Assembly (NCBI GenBank): GCA_963704995.1
Contig: CAVPIM010000017.1
Coordinates: 930,001-994,000 of the forward strand
From: RYN-230 sp963704995
GTDB lineage: Bacteria > Actinomycetota > Actinomycetes > Streptosporangiales > Streptosporangiaceae
Length of the DNA stretch: 64,000 nt
Reading direction: 5' to 3'
Made by a program: the position numbers and the translations under genes. The stretch's first letter is position 1. Each line of letters begins with the position of its first letter. Below are positions 1 to 9,045 of this stretch, piece by piece. Under the pieces are notes generated by a model. It was not told the DNA's origin. It worked only from the letters and a program-made list of their open reading frames with translations, and searched no databases.

Positions 1-2928
1 CGACCAGCCGGTGCCCGGATCGCCGTCCAGCATGGCCGCCGGGATCGTGGCCGGCGAGCCCGAGTAGCTGGCGTCAGCCGTGGCCCCGCCGCTCCCCGCG
101 GAGGCCGCGCTGGCCAGCAGGACCGCGGGCCCGGCCGTCAGCGCGGTGCGGGCCACGGCGCCGGCCGGGGCCGGCACCGCGGCCAGGGTGGCCCGGGCGC
201 CCGCCAGCCCGGCCGACGCCGCGGTGATCGTGATCCCGCCCGGCTGGCCGGACGAGCGGATGATCACCAGCGCCCGGCCGCCGAAGGCCGGGACCGAGGA
301 CAGCCGGTAGCTCTGCGCGTTCTCCTGCTGGCCGTTGTCCACCCCGTCCAGCACGGCGGGACCGGACAGCCCGAACTGGATCAGGTTGCTGGCCCCGGGC
401 ACCACGACGCCGCCGGAGTCGGTGACCTGCACGGCCAGGAAGGCCAGTGAGGTCCCGTCGGCGCTGATGACCCGCCGGTCCGGGGTGAGGGTGAGCGCAT
501 GCGGCGGCCCGGCGGTGCGGATCTCATCCCGGGCCACCTCCCGGCCGCCCGCCCGGGCGACAGCGGTGAGGGTGCCCGGCTCGAACGGCACCGCCCAGGT
601 CAGGTGCAGCTTGCCCGTGCTGCCGTTGGGGCTGGTATAGCTCCCGGACGGATAGTTGTCGTCGTCGCCGGTGGGCTCGGTGGTCTCCAGGTATGTGCGC
701 CCGTCGGTGGTCACCTTCTCGTCGAAGGACTTAACCCCGAGCGAGGTTCCGTTGCGGAAAAGCTCGACGGTCGCCACGTTCGCGTAGACCCAGACGGAGA
801 CCGGCTGGCCGGGCGGGTGGCTGGTCCAGTCCATCGGCACGATGTGCACCATCGGCTGCGTGGTCCACTGGCTCCGGAACAGGTGGTAAGCGTCCTTGGC
901 GAAGCCGGCCGTGTCCATGGCGCCGAAGAACGACGCCTTGACCGGGAACACGTCGTAGGGGGTCGGCTCGCCGATGTAGTCCTGCCCGGACCACAGGAAG
1001 CCGCCGTTCCAGAACTTGCGGTCCCGGTCCTTCTTGAGCTCGTACTCGCCGCTCATCGTCCAGGACGCCAGGTTGTTGTCGTAGGACGAGGTGGCCCGCC
1101 GGCCCGGGGTGTAGTTCTCCCCCGTGTTCAGCAGCTGCGGGCCGGCGTACACGCCGCGGGTGGAGGTCTCCGAGCCCATCTCGGAGCAGAAGAAGAACGT
1201 GCCCGGGTACTTCGCGTGCAGGCCGTCCATGGACATGGCCGTGTTGTAGTTGACGCCGAGGCCGTCCAGTTCGGCCAGGATCAGGTCCTGGGGCGACCCG
1301 GTGGCGGGCACGCTGCGGTACTTGTCCGAGCCCATCACCACCGGCCGGGTGGTGTCGATCGACTTGATGTCCGCGACGAGCTGCCGGGCGATGCCCGGGC
1401 CGCGGGACGATCCGGTGTCCGGGGTCTCGTTGCCGATCGACCACAGCACCACCGCGGGCGAGTTCTTCGCGGCGTTGACCATCTCCTTGATGTCGGTGTC
1501 GCCCCACTGGTCGAAGTAGAGGTGGTAGTCGTAGGGCAGCTTCCCGGTGTGCCAGCAGTCGAAGGCCTCGACCATCATCAGGATGCCCAGCTGCTCGCAG
1601 ACCGCGATCAGTTCCGGGGCGGGCGGGTTGTGCGCCGTGCGCAGGGCGTTCACGCCCATGCTCTTCATCAGCCGCATCTGCCGGACCAGCGCGTCGTAGC
1701 GCACCGCCGACCCGACCGCGCCCTCGGTGGCGTGCAGGTTGACGCCCTGGATCTTCATGTGCTGGCCGTTGAGCGAGAACCCGGCGGCCGGGTCGAACGT
1801 GGTGTACCGGATGCCGAACGGCGTGCTCACGCTGTCCGCCGGGGTGCCGCCCGCGGACAGGTCGGTCCGCGCGGTGTACAGGTGCGGGTCGCTCGTGGAC
1901 CACAGCGCCGGGCTGGTGACCTTGAGGCTGACCGTCGCGGCCTGGGTCTGCCCGGCCGGGACGCTGACCGTCGCCGTGCCCTGGGCCGCGGTCTTCCCGT
2001 CCGGGGCGGTGACGGTGACCGCGACCTGGACCGGGGCCGCCGCGGTCCCGTCGTTCGCGACCTGGATGGCCACCTGGACGGTCGCGAAGCCCGAGCTGAG
2101 CGTGCCGGGCAGGCCTGGCGTGGTCACGAACACGCCGTGCCGGGCGACGTGGACGGGGCCGGTGGTGACCAGGTAGACGTGGCGGAAGATGCCGTCGCCG
2201 GAGTACCAGCGGCTGCTCGGCTGCTGGTCCGCGCAGCTGACCGCGATCACGTCCTGCGTGACGCCGTCCGTGTGCACCAGGCCGGTCAGGTCGTAGCTGA
2301 AGCCGGTGTAGGCGTAGGGGTGGTTGCCGAGCAGCTTGCCGTTCAGGTAGACGTCCGAGTTCCGGTACACGCCGTCGAACTCGATCGAGATCCGCTGGCC
2401 CGCGAGCGACCGGGGCAGGGTGAAGTGCTTGCGGTACCAGCCCAGGCCGCCGGGCAGGAACCCGGTGGAGCTGCTCGTGCTGGCGTTGTCCACCGGGGCC
2501 AGCTCGATGCTCCAGTCGTGCGGGACGTCCAGCAGCCGCCAGCCGGAATCGTCGAACCCGGGATCCTGCGCGTTCGCGTAGCCGCCGGTCGGGTCAGTGA
2601 TCCCGTACGGGTTGACCAGGGCGAACTTCCAGCCCTGGCCAAAGTCGGTGACCCGGCTCGGGGCGGCCCGCGCGGTGAGCCGGGCCCGGGCGGCGGCGCT
2701 GGCGGGCCGCGCGCCTAAGCCGAGAACCGGGGCTAAGGCCGCGGCCCCCAGCCCGGCGCCCGCCCCGCGCAGCACCTGGCGCCGCGACGGGCTGGCGGCG
2801 GGCTGGCTCAGGGCGGGCTGGCTAGCGGTTGACTGGCTGGCGGTTGACTGGCTGGCGGGAGGCTGGCTGGCAGGGTGGCCGCTTGCGTGCGGCGGCGGAG
2901 CAGCGTGGTTGTCCTGGTTGGCGCCCAT
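1..2928 (-). CDS. Secreted glycoside hydrolase family 2 beta-galactosidase, C-terminus cut by window edge
   Basis: The frame is open from an ATG at 2928 to the window edge (976 codons, no stop). A long polar Ser/Ala/Gln leader precedes a twin-arginine motif (SPSRRQVLRG, Arg49-Arg50) and a hydrophobic stretch, so Tat export is likely. The mature part reads as a GH2 enzyme: jelly-roll sugar-binding domain (about residues 90-260, with DVPHDWSIE), Ig-like domain, then a TIM barrel. VLWSIGNE places the acid/base Glu at about residue 501, and the following CSEMGSET region should hold the nucleophile. Ig-like domains follow to the edge. GH2 enzymes of this type release galactose or related sugars from glycans outside the cell; the exact substrate cannot be read. 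A GAGGAC ribosome site precedes the start. Confidence 0.88.
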   Translation of the reverse strand, partial: MGANQDNHAAPPPHASGHPASQPPASQSTASQSTASQPALSQPAASPSRRQVLRGAGAGLGAAALAPVLGLGARPASAAARARLTARAAPSRVTDFGQGWKFALVNPYGITDPTGGYANAQDPGFDDSGWRLLDVPHDWSIELAPVDNASTSSSTGFLPGGLGWYRKHFTLPRSLAGQRISIEFDGVYRNSDVYLNGKLLGNHPYAYTGFSYDLTGLVHTDGVTQDVIAVSCADQQPSSRWYSGDGIFRHVYLVTTGPVHVARHGVFVTTPGLPGTLSSGFATVQVAIQVANDGTAAAPVQVAVTVTAPDGKTAAQGTATVSVPAGQTQAATVSLKVTSPALWSTSDPHLYTARTDLSAGGTPADSVSTPFGIRYTTFDPAAGFSLNGQHMKIQGVNLHATEGAVGSAVRYDALVRQMRLMKSMGVNALRTAHNPPAPELIAVCEQLGILMMVEAFDCWHTGKLPYDYHLYFDQWGDTDIKEMVNAAKNSPAVVLWSIGNETPDTGSSRGPGIARQLVADIKSIDTTRPVVMGSDKYRSVPATGSPQDLILAELDGLGVNYNTAMSMDGLHAKYPGTFFFCSEMGSETSTRGVYAGPQLLNTGENYTPGRRATSSYDNNLASWTMSGEYELKKDRDRKFWNGGFLWSGQDYIGEPTPYDVFPVKASFFGAMDTAGFAKDAYHLFRSQWTTQPMVHIVPMDWTSHPPGQPVSVWVYANVATVELFRNGTSLGVKSFDEKVTTDGRTYLETTEPTGDDDNYPSGSYTSPNGSTGKLHLTWAVPFEPGTLTAVARAGGREVARDEIRTAGPPHALTLTPDRRVISADGTSLAFLAVQVTDSGGVVVPGASNLIQFGLSGPAVLDGVDNGQQENAQSYRLSSVPAFGGRALVIIRSSGQPGGITITAASAGLAGARATLAAVPAPAGAVARTALTAGPAVLLASAASAGSGGATADASYSGSPATIPAAMLDGDPGTGWS
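2819..2872. repeat. 15-bp tandem repeat in the leader of the GH2 gene
   Basis: About three and a half imperfect copies of a 15-bp unit (ggctggcggttgact on the + strand) encode the Ser/Ala/Gln-rich stretch before the twin-arginine motif. The unit length keeps the reading frame, so copy-number change would only alter leader length. Confidence 0.7.
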
Positions 2929-2966
2929 AACGTCCTCGTTTCGCCCGGTTCCACCTGGGTGATGGC

Positions 2967-3013
2967 GGTGTCCCCGCGGCGCCAGCGTTCATCCTGGTCA
3001 CCACGGGGACACC
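2967..3013. promoter_or_regulatory. Inverted repeat upstream of the GH2 gene
   Basis: ggtgtccccg (2967-2976) and cggggacacc (3004-3013) form a perfect 10-bp inverted repeat with a 27-nt spacer, 39-85 nt upstream of the GH2 start. It could be an operator of a sugar-responsive repressor or a leader hairpin. No regulator gene is adjacent. Confidence 0.45.
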
Positions 3014-3161
3014 AAGATCAAACACTTTCTGGTCCTGATTGAACGAGATCAAACCAAAATCGACACACATCATCCCGCCTCCGCACCCGATGTCAAGACC
3101 CGGCCCGCAGGCCTGCGGGCCGGATGTTACGCGTGTGCCTTCAGGGCGATCTCCCGCCAGC

Positions 3162-3209
3162 GTGATCATGGGATTGGTGGCGCTGGGGCACCACCAATCG
3201 TTTGATCAC
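3162..3209. promoter_or_regulatory. 48-bp symmetric palindrome between GH2 and YceI genes
   Basis: Two nested perfect arms share one centre: gtgatca/tgatcac (3162-3168 and 3203-3209), and gattggtgg/ccaccaatc (3172-3180 and 3191-3199) around a 10-nt loop. No T-run follows, so an operator or processing site is as likely as a terminator. The rest of 2929-3362 shows no gene. Confidence 0.5.
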
Positions 3210-3295
3210 CAACTGGCCGGCGCCACCGCCCGGCCGGCCACCCGCCCTGACCCGGCCTCTCCGGGGGCCCGCGCCACCCGGCCGGCCGGGGCATG

Positions 3296-3341
3296 AAAAA
3301 TCCGGCGCACCGCAGGGAGCGGGGACCTGCGGTGCGCCGGA
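3296..3341 (-). terminator. Intrinsic terminator after the YceI gene
   Basis: A perfect 16-bp stem (3301-3316 with 3326-3341) and 9-nt loop are followed on the minus strand by five T residues (3300-3296). It lies 22 nt past the stop of the YceI gene. It is one of only two T-tailed terminators noticed in the window. Confidence 0.9.
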
Positions 3342-3362
3342 GCTCAGCGGGCCGCCGGGGGG

Positions 3363-4091
3363 TCAGGCGGGCCGGAAGTCGAGCAGGAACTCCATGATTC
3401 CGTGGTTCTGCGTGGTGACAAACCCGGTGAAGGAGGGGTTCGGAATGCCCCACTTCGAGAACAGTACCGGGATCGAGCCCTGAACCTCGATCGCATTCGC
3501 GGTCCGCTCGGCCTTGAGCGGGAAGGTCACCGACCGGGTCTGGCCGTGCAGCGTGAGGTGGCCAGTGGCGCTGTAGGTCTTGATCGTCCCCGCCGCGGGC
3601 AGCGGCGCCAGCGCGATCGGCCTGGTCAGCGCGAAGGTGCCGTCCGGATACGTGGCTACGTCCATGATCCGGCCGTCGAACTGCGAGTCCCGCTGGGCCG
3701 AGTCGGTGTGGATGGTGGCCATCTTGACCGTGAAACTGGCCGTCTTCACCGTGCTGCCCTTGACGATCATCTGGCCGCTCACCGAGCTGCTGCGGCCGAC
3801 GGCCGTGTGCGACTGGCCGCCCAGGACCTCGTTGACCCGGTAGCCGACCCGCGAGCCGGACCCGACCGCCCAGGTTCCGGCCACTGACCCGGAGCTGCCC
3901 TGGCTGGCCGCGGCACTGGCGCCTGGGGTACCGGAGGCGCCGGGGCTCGCCTGGAGGCTGAGCGGCGCGGGACCGTTGCCCTCGATGAAGTGGAAGAAGA
4001 CGAACGGCCCGGCCACCGCGAGCACGGCCACCACGACGACGGCCGCGATCACCCATCTCAGCCAGCGCCACGGGCCAGGTGACGACACCAT
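3363..4091 (-). CDS. YceI-family protein with N-terminal membrane anchor
   Basis: 242 residues. Residues about 11-33 form one hydrophobic helix after a basic start, and a Ser/Ala/Gly linker to about residue 68 leads into a YceI domain (begins near GTWAVGSGSRVGYRVNE, ends near the C-terminus with NHGIMEFLLDF). YceI domains are lipocalin-like beta barrels that bind isoprenoid-type lipids; the ligand here is unknown. The topology puts the domain outside the membrane. The gene stands alone, reads leftwards and ends at a strong intrinsic terminator. In actinomycetes such proteins are usually simply called YceI family. Confidence 0.85.
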   Translation of the reverse strand: MVSSPGPWRWLRWVIAAVVVVAVLAVAGPFVFFHFIEGNGPAPLSLQASPGASGTPGASAAASQGSSGSVAGTWAVGSGSRVGYRVNEVLGGQSHTAVGRSSSVSGQMIVKGSTVKTASFTVKMATIHTDSAQRDSQFDGRIMDVATYPDGTFALTRPIALAPLPAAGTIKTYSATGHLTLHGQTRSVTFPLKAERTANAIEVQGSIPVLFSKWGIPNPSFTGFVTTQNHGIMEFLLDFRPA

Positions 4092-4287
4092 GAATCCTCC
4101 TGTTTACGCTGGACTAGCGCTGACGAACGTGCTCACGCCGGGTCCACGCCGCCCCAGCCGACGTGACAATCCTCCCGCAGCCTGCCGCCGTGCTGGGGTT
4201 CCTTTCTGAACGGACTCTGAATGGGCAATGACCGTCACCACCACGCCCGGGCGCGGAATCCGGCTGCGGGGCAGCCCGGGACCCGGT

Positions 4288-4839
4288 ATGAGTGAGGCCA
4301 TGCCTGGCTTCAGCCCGCCGGTGTCCCGCGTCCGGCTGTCATTCATCGGCGCCATGGAGGAATTCCGGGCCGAACGGCGCGGCTCGGCCACGGACGACAC
4401 CATGCTCGGCCGCGAGATCCGCGAGTTCGGGCTGGACTGGCAGGACGCGGAACGCTTCGAGGCCTACGCGAGCTACCTGCGCGACCAGGCCCGGGAGGAC
4501 GCGCCGCGCCGCCCCGGGTACGTGCCGTCGACCACGCTGTGGTGGCTGGACGGGGACGAGTACCTGGGCCGGCTCGCCATCCGGCACCGGCTCACGCCCC
4601 GGCTCACCGACCTCGGCGGGCACATCGGCTACGACGTGCGGCCCTCGGCCCGGCGCCGGGGGCACGCCACGGCCATGCTGGCCGCCGCGCTGCCGCTGGC
4701 CCGCGCGCTGGGCATCAGCCCGGCCCTGGTCACCTGCGATGAGTCCAACACGGGGTCGCGGCTGGTGATCGAGGCCAATGGCGGCGTGCTGGAGGACAAG
4801 CGCGGCACCGAGCTGCGCTTCTGGGTGCCGACCTCCTAG
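4288..4839 (+). CDS. GNAT-family N-acetyltransferase
   Basis: About 183 residues from the ATG at 4288; in-frame starts at 4228 and 4300 are also possible and no ribosome site decides. The C-terminal half carries the GNAT fold: a WWLDGDEYLGRLAIRHRL strand, the acetyl-CoA loop VRPSARRRGHATAML, then ALVTCDESNTGSRLVIEANGG and a final strand. This pattern is typical of the small COG3981 subgroup of uncharacterised acetyltransferases. The acceptor substrate is unknown. The gene is flanked by leftward genes on both sides, so it is probably a single-gene unit. Confidence 0.85.
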   Translation: MSEAMPGFSPPVSRVRLSFIGAMEEFRAERRGSATDDTMLGREIREFGLDWQDAERFEAYASYLRDQAREDAPRRPGYVPSTTLWWLDGDEYLGRLAIRHRLTPRLTDLGGHIGYDVRPSARRRGHATAMLAAALPLARALGISPALVTCDESNTGSRLVIEANGGVLEDKRGTELRFWVPTS

Positions 4840-4860
4840 GCCCGGGCCTGGCGGCCCCGC

Positions 4861-5792
4861 TCAGCGCACCTGGGGCATGACCTCAGCGGCGATCAGCTCC
4901 AGATGGTCCAGGTCATGCAGGTCCCGCACCTGCAGGTACACCCGGGTGATGCCCAGCCCGGCGAGCATCCCGATCCGGTCCACGATCTCGTCCGGGGTGC
5001 CGACCAGCCCGTCGGCGCGCTGGGTGGCCAGATCCCAGCCGATCGCCCCGGCACGGCGGGCCAGCTCGGCCTCGTCCCGGCCGCAGCAGACCGTCTGCGC
5101 GGCCGAGTAGATGAGGGAGTCGGGGTCCCGGCCAGCGGCCTGGCACGCCTCGCGGACCCGGCCGAACGCGGCCCGGGTGTCCTCGATGGTGGAGAACGGC
5201 ACGTTGAACTCATCGGCGTACCGCGCGGCCAGCTGCGGAGTCCGGCGCGGTCCTTTGCCGCCGAGGAGAATGGGCGGGTGCGGGCGCTGGACGGGCTTGG
5301 GCAGCCCGGGTGAGCCGGTGATCGGGTAGAACTTCCCCGCGAACGAGAACCGCTCGCCGATAGGTGTCTGCCACAGGCCGGTGATGATCGCGAGCTGCTC
5401 TTCGAGCCGGTCAAACCGCTCGGCCGGCCCGGGAACGGGATCCCGTAGGCCGCGTGCTCGGCCTGGAACCAGCCGGCCCCGATGCCCAGCTCGACCCGGC
5501 CGCCGCTCATGACGTCCACCTGGGCCACCGAGATCGCGAGCGGCCCGGGGTAGCGGAACGTGACCGGGCTCACCACCGTGCCCAGCTTGATCCGGGAGGT
5601 CTGGACGGCCAGGCCGGCCAGGGTCAGCCAGGCGTCGGTCGGGCCGGGCAGCCCGTCGCCGTCCCCCATGCTCAGATAGTGATCGGACCGGAAGAACGCG
5701 TCGAAGCCCAGCTCCTCGGTGGCCCGGGCCACGGCCAGCTGCCGGCTGTAGTCGGCACCCTGCTGGGGTTCGGTCATGATCCGCAGTTGCAT
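4861..5792 (-). pseudogene. LLM-class F420-dependent oxidoreductase, frameshifted
   Basis: From the ATG at 5792 (GAGGAT site upstream) the N-terminus reads as an LLM-class, F420-type oxidoreductase: MQLRIMTEPQQGADYSRQL, then FFRSDHYL, GTVVSPVTFRYPG and GIGAGWFQAEHAAYGIPFP. Near 5421-5434, in a cggccggcccggg run, the homology moves to another frame (AERFDRLEEQLAIITGLW) and ends in that frame at 4861 with VYLQVRDLHDLDHLELIAAEVMPQVR. One missing base explains the break. The restored protein would be about 310 residues, normal for the family. It may be a sequencing error rather than a dead gene. The family uses coenzyme F420 or FMN to reduce or oxidise small molecules. Confidence 0.8.
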
Positions 5793-5932
5793 GGATCCAT
5801 CCTCGCGCACAGGCTCGTTAACCACGGCCGGGGCCGGCCCGCCGCGGCGCGGCCTGCCATTCCGGCCGTTTCCGCAGTCAACCTCCGGGCCAGCTGTCTC
5901 GTACTTGGTTGACGACTGAAGGAGCTGAGGGC

Positions 5933-6466
5933 ATGGCAGACGACCGGGCCGTCGCCGACCTGGAGTCGTTCCTGGCCGAGCGGGGCGAGCCGCTGCTGCG
6001 TACCGCGGTCCTGCTCGCCGGCAGCAAGGAGGCCGGCGAGGACCTGCTGCAGGCCGGGCTGGAACGGCTGCTGCGGCACTGGCCCAGCATCGACGGCGAT
6101 CCCGAGGGTTACCTGCGCCGCACGCTGTACAACCTGGCCGCGGACGGCTGGCGCCGCCAGCGGGCCTGGCGGTGGCGGCTGCGGCTGCTGCAGACCGAGG
6201 CCGCGGTCTGCGTCGCGGACGGCACCACCGAGGTGGATGCGCGGGACGCCCTGATCCGGCTGCTGGTGCAGCTGCCGCCGCGGCAGCGGGCGGTCATCGT
6301 CGCCCGGTACTGGGAGCAGCTGACCGAGGCGGAGACGGCCGGGGTACTCGGCTGCTCGGTCGGCTCGGTCAAGGCGTCCGCCTCGCGGGGGATGCGCAGG
6401 CTGCGCGAGCTCAGCGGGACCGCGCCCAGCGCGCAGAACGATCTAGCGGAGGAGAAGACACGATGA
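5933..6466 (+). CDS. SigE-family ECF RNA polymerase sigma factor
   Basis: 177 residues from the ATG at 5933, preceded by GGAG and GAGG. Region 2 (residues about 15-75, LLRTAVLLAGSKEAGEDLLQ) binds core polymerase and the -10 element. Region 4 (about 105-160, LPPRQRAVIVARYWEQLTEAE, then the helix-turn-helix GCSVGSVKASASRGMRRLRE) reads the -35 element. This is the SigE-type ECF group common in actinomycetes. Its stop overlaps the next start as ATGA, so the two proteins are translationally coupled, as expected for a sigma factor and its membrane partner. Confidence 0.9.
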   Translation: MADDRAVADLESFLAERGEPLLRTAVLLAGSKEAGEDLLQAGLERLLRHWPSIDGDPEGYLRRTLYNLAADGWRRQRAWRWRLRLLQTEAAVCVADGTTEVDARDALIRLLVQLPPRQRAVIVARYWEQLTEAETAGVLGCSVGSVKASASRGMRRLRELSGTAPSAQNDLAEEKTR

Positions 6467-7383
6467 GCACGGAACTCGAGCAGCAGCTGCGCGGGGCGAT
6501 GGAGCGGTTCACCGAGGACGTGCGGCTCCCGCCGGGGCTCGCGGTCAAGGCGCACCGGCACCAGCAGAAGCGGCGGATGACGACCCGGGCCGTGGCGGCG
6601 GCCGGGACGGCGGCCGCGGTCGCCGCGGCGGTGGCCGTAGCCGGAGCAGCAGGGGCCTTCGGCTCGGCCAGCCACCCGCCCGTCCGGACCGCCTACACCG
6701 TCTACGTGATCTCGCACGTCGAGCACGCCCTGGCCGCCCCGCGCCTGGGCAACCTCGTCGAGGCGGACCGCACGGTTTACCCGCCCGGCAGCACCCTCCA
6801 GCCGTTCCCGTACGACCTGCTGGGCACAGAGGGCGGTGCTGCTGTCAGCGCGCAGTGGGATGTCGGCTACACGCTGCGCTGGATCTACCACGGCTCCATC
6901 AGCTTCTCCTCGTTCAGGGCCAGCGGGCAGCGGGTCTTCGACTGGGGGATGACCCCGGCGCATGGAAACACCACGGTGATCTATGGCAACCGCACCTGGT
7001 GGACCGCGCCGGCGCCGGGCGGCCGGGGCGGGGGCGGGCCATCCGGCTGCATCCAGGGCCGCGTGATTTCCCTCGCCGGGGGCGCGGGCAACGGCTGGCC
7101 GGCCTTCATCCGGTCCCAGCTGGCCTGCGGCGCGTACACGGTGGCGGGCAGGCAGGTGATCGGCGGGGTGAACACCATCAAGATCACCGGGGCGTCCGGG
7201 CAGTTCACCTTCTGGGTGGACCCGGGGACGTACCTGCCGGTGCAGATGACCATGGGGCAGAAGCAGACCGAGTTCCACTGGCTCGCCCCCACCCCGGCCA
7301 ACCTGGCCCGGCTGAAGGTGACGGTCCCGGCCGGCTTCAAGCACGTCCCGGCGCCCGCCACGCCGCCCGGCCAGGCTCCCTGA
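6463..7383 (+). CDS. Membrane-anchored partner of the SigE-type sigma factor
   Basis: 306 residues. A short N-terminal cytoplasmic segment (MSTELEQQLRGAMERFTEDV) is followed by one Ala/Val-rich membrane helix (about 41-66) and a roughly 240-residue extracytoplasmic domain rich in Trp, Gly and aromatic residues. Many actinomycete SigE-type sigma genes are followed by a protein of this plan, often assumed to hold or tune the sigma factor. No zinc anti-sigma motif is visible, so anti-sigma activity is inference from position. The 4-bp ATGA overlap with the sigma gene supports co-expression. Confidence 0.7.
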   Translation: MSTELEQQLRGAMERFTEDVRLPPGLAVKAHRHQQKRRMTTRAVAAAGTAAAVAAAVAVAGAAGAFGSASHPPVRTAYTVYVISHVEHALAAPRLGNLVEADRTVYPPGSTLQPFPYDLLGTEGGAAVSAQWDVGYTLRWIYHGSISFSSFRASGQRVFDWGMTPAHGNTTVIYGNRTWWTAPAPGGRGGGGPSGCIQGRVISLAGGAGNGWPAFIRSQLACGAYTVAGRQVIGGVNTIKITGASGQFTFWVDPGTYLPVQMTMGQKQTEFHWLAPTPANLARLKVTVPAGFKHVPAPATPPGQAP

Positions 7384-7402
7384 CCCAGCTGGAGTCCGGC
7401 CA

Positions 7403-7437
7403 GGCCCGGCGGGTCCCGCAGCGGGACCCGCCGGGCC
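7403..7437. terminator. GC hairpin between convergent genes
   Basis: A perfect 15-bp stem (7403-7417 with 7423-7437) with a 5-nt loop sits between two convergent genes. No T-run follows on either strand. It probably terminates both. Confidence 0.7.
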
Positions 7438-7450
7438 AGGAGCCGCGGGC

Positions 7451-8866
7451 TTAGGCCACCGGCCTGGTCAGCGTGGCGACGCATTCCACGTGGTGGGTCA
7501 TGGGGAACGCGTCGAAGGCGCGGAGCTCGCCGAGTTCCCAGCCGGCCGCGGCGAACACCGCGATGTCGCGGGCCAGCGTGGCCGGGTCACAGGACACGTA
7601 GGCGACCCGGCGCAGCGCCGTGCCCGGCCGCAGCAGCTGGTCCAGCACCGGGCGGCCCGCGCCGGTCCGGGGCGGGTCGAGCACCGCCAGGCTGGCCTGG
7701 TCCCATCCGGAGTGCCCGAGCACCTCGGCGACGTCTCCCCGGTGCACCCGGGCCCAGGGGGTGTCCCGCAGGTTATGCCGGGCGTCGCGGACGGCGGCCC
7801 GGTCCGACTCGATGCCGATGACCGTCCCGGATGGCCCGACCGCCGGGGCCAGCACGCCCGCGAACAGCCCGGCCCCGCAGTACAGGTCCAGCGCACCGTC
7901 CCCGGGCTGCGGGGCGAGTATCTCCAGGACCAGGCTGGCCAGCACATCCGCCGCGGCGGGATGGACCTGCCAGAACACGCCCGCGCTGGTCCGCCAGGTC
8001 CGGCCGGCGGCGGTCTGGTGCAGGAACGGGCCGCCGCGCAGGGCGGTCAGCCCGGCGGCTGCTCCCCCGTCCACCAGGACGGGCCCCTCCACCTGGGCGG
8101 CCCAGGCGGTCCGGTCCCCCGCCCGGCCGCCAGAATCCCGGCCGCCAGATCGGCCGGCCGGGCCCGCGGGGCGGCCTGCGGGGCGGCGCCGGTGCGGTGC
8201 CCGCGCCGGGGTAACCACGACGTCCTGCTCGCTCGTGCCCGGCGAGGTCACGGCGGCCACCGACTCCGCCCCCGGCCAGCGGCCCCCGGTGACCCCCACC
8301 TCGTTGACCAGGGGATGCGCGATCGGGCAGGTCCCGACGTCAATGATCTCGTGCGACCGGTGCCGCCGCAGCCCGGCCAGGCCGTCGGCCCGCACCGCGA
8401 AGCGGACCCGGGTCCGCCAGCCCAGGCCGTCCTCGTCCCCGGGCAGCGGCTCGACGGTCACCTCGCGGTCCAGGCCGGCGATCCGGCGCAGCTGCTGGGC
8501 GATGACCGAGGCCTTGAGCCTGCGCTGCGCGGGCAGGCTGGCATGCTGCCAGTCGCATCCGCCGCAGCCACCCGGGTGGGCGTGCGGGCACGGCGGGCTG
8601 ACCCGGTCCGGCGAGGCCGCCAGGACCTCGATGGCCTCGGCCCGGGCCAGCCTGGCGTTGACCTCGGTCAGCCGGGCCAGCACCCGCTCACCGGGCAGGG
8701 TGTGCCGGACCAGGACAACCCGGCCGGCCGGCTCGCGGGCCACGCACCAGCCCCCTTGGGCCACGTCGCCGACCACGAGTTCCAGCGATTCCCCGCCAGT
8801 CTGCCGGGCAGGTTCCACGCCGCACCTCATGTTCGTCGGGTCGAGTATCCTGACCGGCCGTCTCAC
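7451..8866 (-). CDS. TRAM-domain class I SAM-dependent RNA (uracil-C5) methyltransferase
   Basis: 471 residues, TrmA/RlmD family. An N-terminal TRAM domain (about 28-80, LELVVGDVAQGGWCVAREPAGRVVLVRHTLPGERV) is followed by an iron-sulfur type cysteine set (CPHAHPGGCGGCDW, about 93-106) and the methyltransferase core: LDLYCGAGLFAGVLA for SAM, LDPPRTG, and the catalytic cysteine in YVSCDPATLARD. These enzymes methylate C5 of uridine in tRNA or rRNA; the target cannot be read. Residues about 215-265 form a Pro/Arg/Gly-rich insert that looks poorly conserved. The start may instead be the in-frame ATG at MRCGVEPARQ. It faces the trkA pair across a 180-bp gap. Confidence 0.88.
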   Translation of the reverse strand: MRRPVRILDPTNMRCGVEPARQTGGESLELVVGDVAQGGWCVAREPAGRVVLVRHTLPGERVLARLTEVNARLARAEAIEVLAASPDRVSPPCPHAHPGGCGGCDWQHASLPAQRRLKASVIAQQLRRIAGLDREVTVEPLPGDEDGLGWRTRVRFAVRADGLAGLRRHRSHEIIDVGTCPIAHPLVNEVGVTGGRWPGAESVAAVTSPGTSEQDVVVTPARAPHRRRPAGRPAGPAGRSGGRDSGGRAGDRTAWAAQVEGPVLVDGGAAAGLTALRGGPFLHQTAAGRTWRTSAGVFWQVHPAAADVLASLVLEILAPQPGDGALDLYCGAGLFAGVLAPAVGPSGTVIGIESDRAAVRDARHNLRDTPWARVHRGDVAEVLGHSGWDQASLAVLDPPRTGAGRPVLDQLLRPGTALRRVAYVSCDPATLARDIAVFAAAGWELGELRAFDAFPMTHHVECVATLTRPVA

Positions 8867-8905
8867 CGACTCAGGACAGGGAATACCGTTGGCGGGCCAC
8901 TGTGA

Positions 8906-9006
8906 GCGTTATTCAGCCGGCTAGCGGGCGGGGGCCGTCAGGCCGGCGCCCGGCGGCCGGTGCCGCCGGTGGCGCACGGCGGCAGCGGTATTTGCTTGAA
9001 TAACGC
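8906..9006. promoter_or_regulatory. Inverted repeats in the methyltransferase/trkA divergent gap
   Basis: gcgttattca (8906-8915) pairs with tgaataacgc (8997-9006), a perfect 10-bp repeat over 81 nt. aataccg (8882-8888) also pairs with cggtatt (8986-8992). These A+T-containing arms stand out in a GC-rich gap and flank the likely divergent promoters. Confidence 0.4.
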
Positions 9007-9045
9007 GAGCTCTGGACAGGCACTGTACTCACGCAAGGGGCCGAC

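Noticed and set aside
499..2718. Long open frame on the + strand (over 700 codons)
   Set aside because: It is antisense to the GH2 gene, whose frame carries clear family motifs. High GC makes antisense frames stay open.
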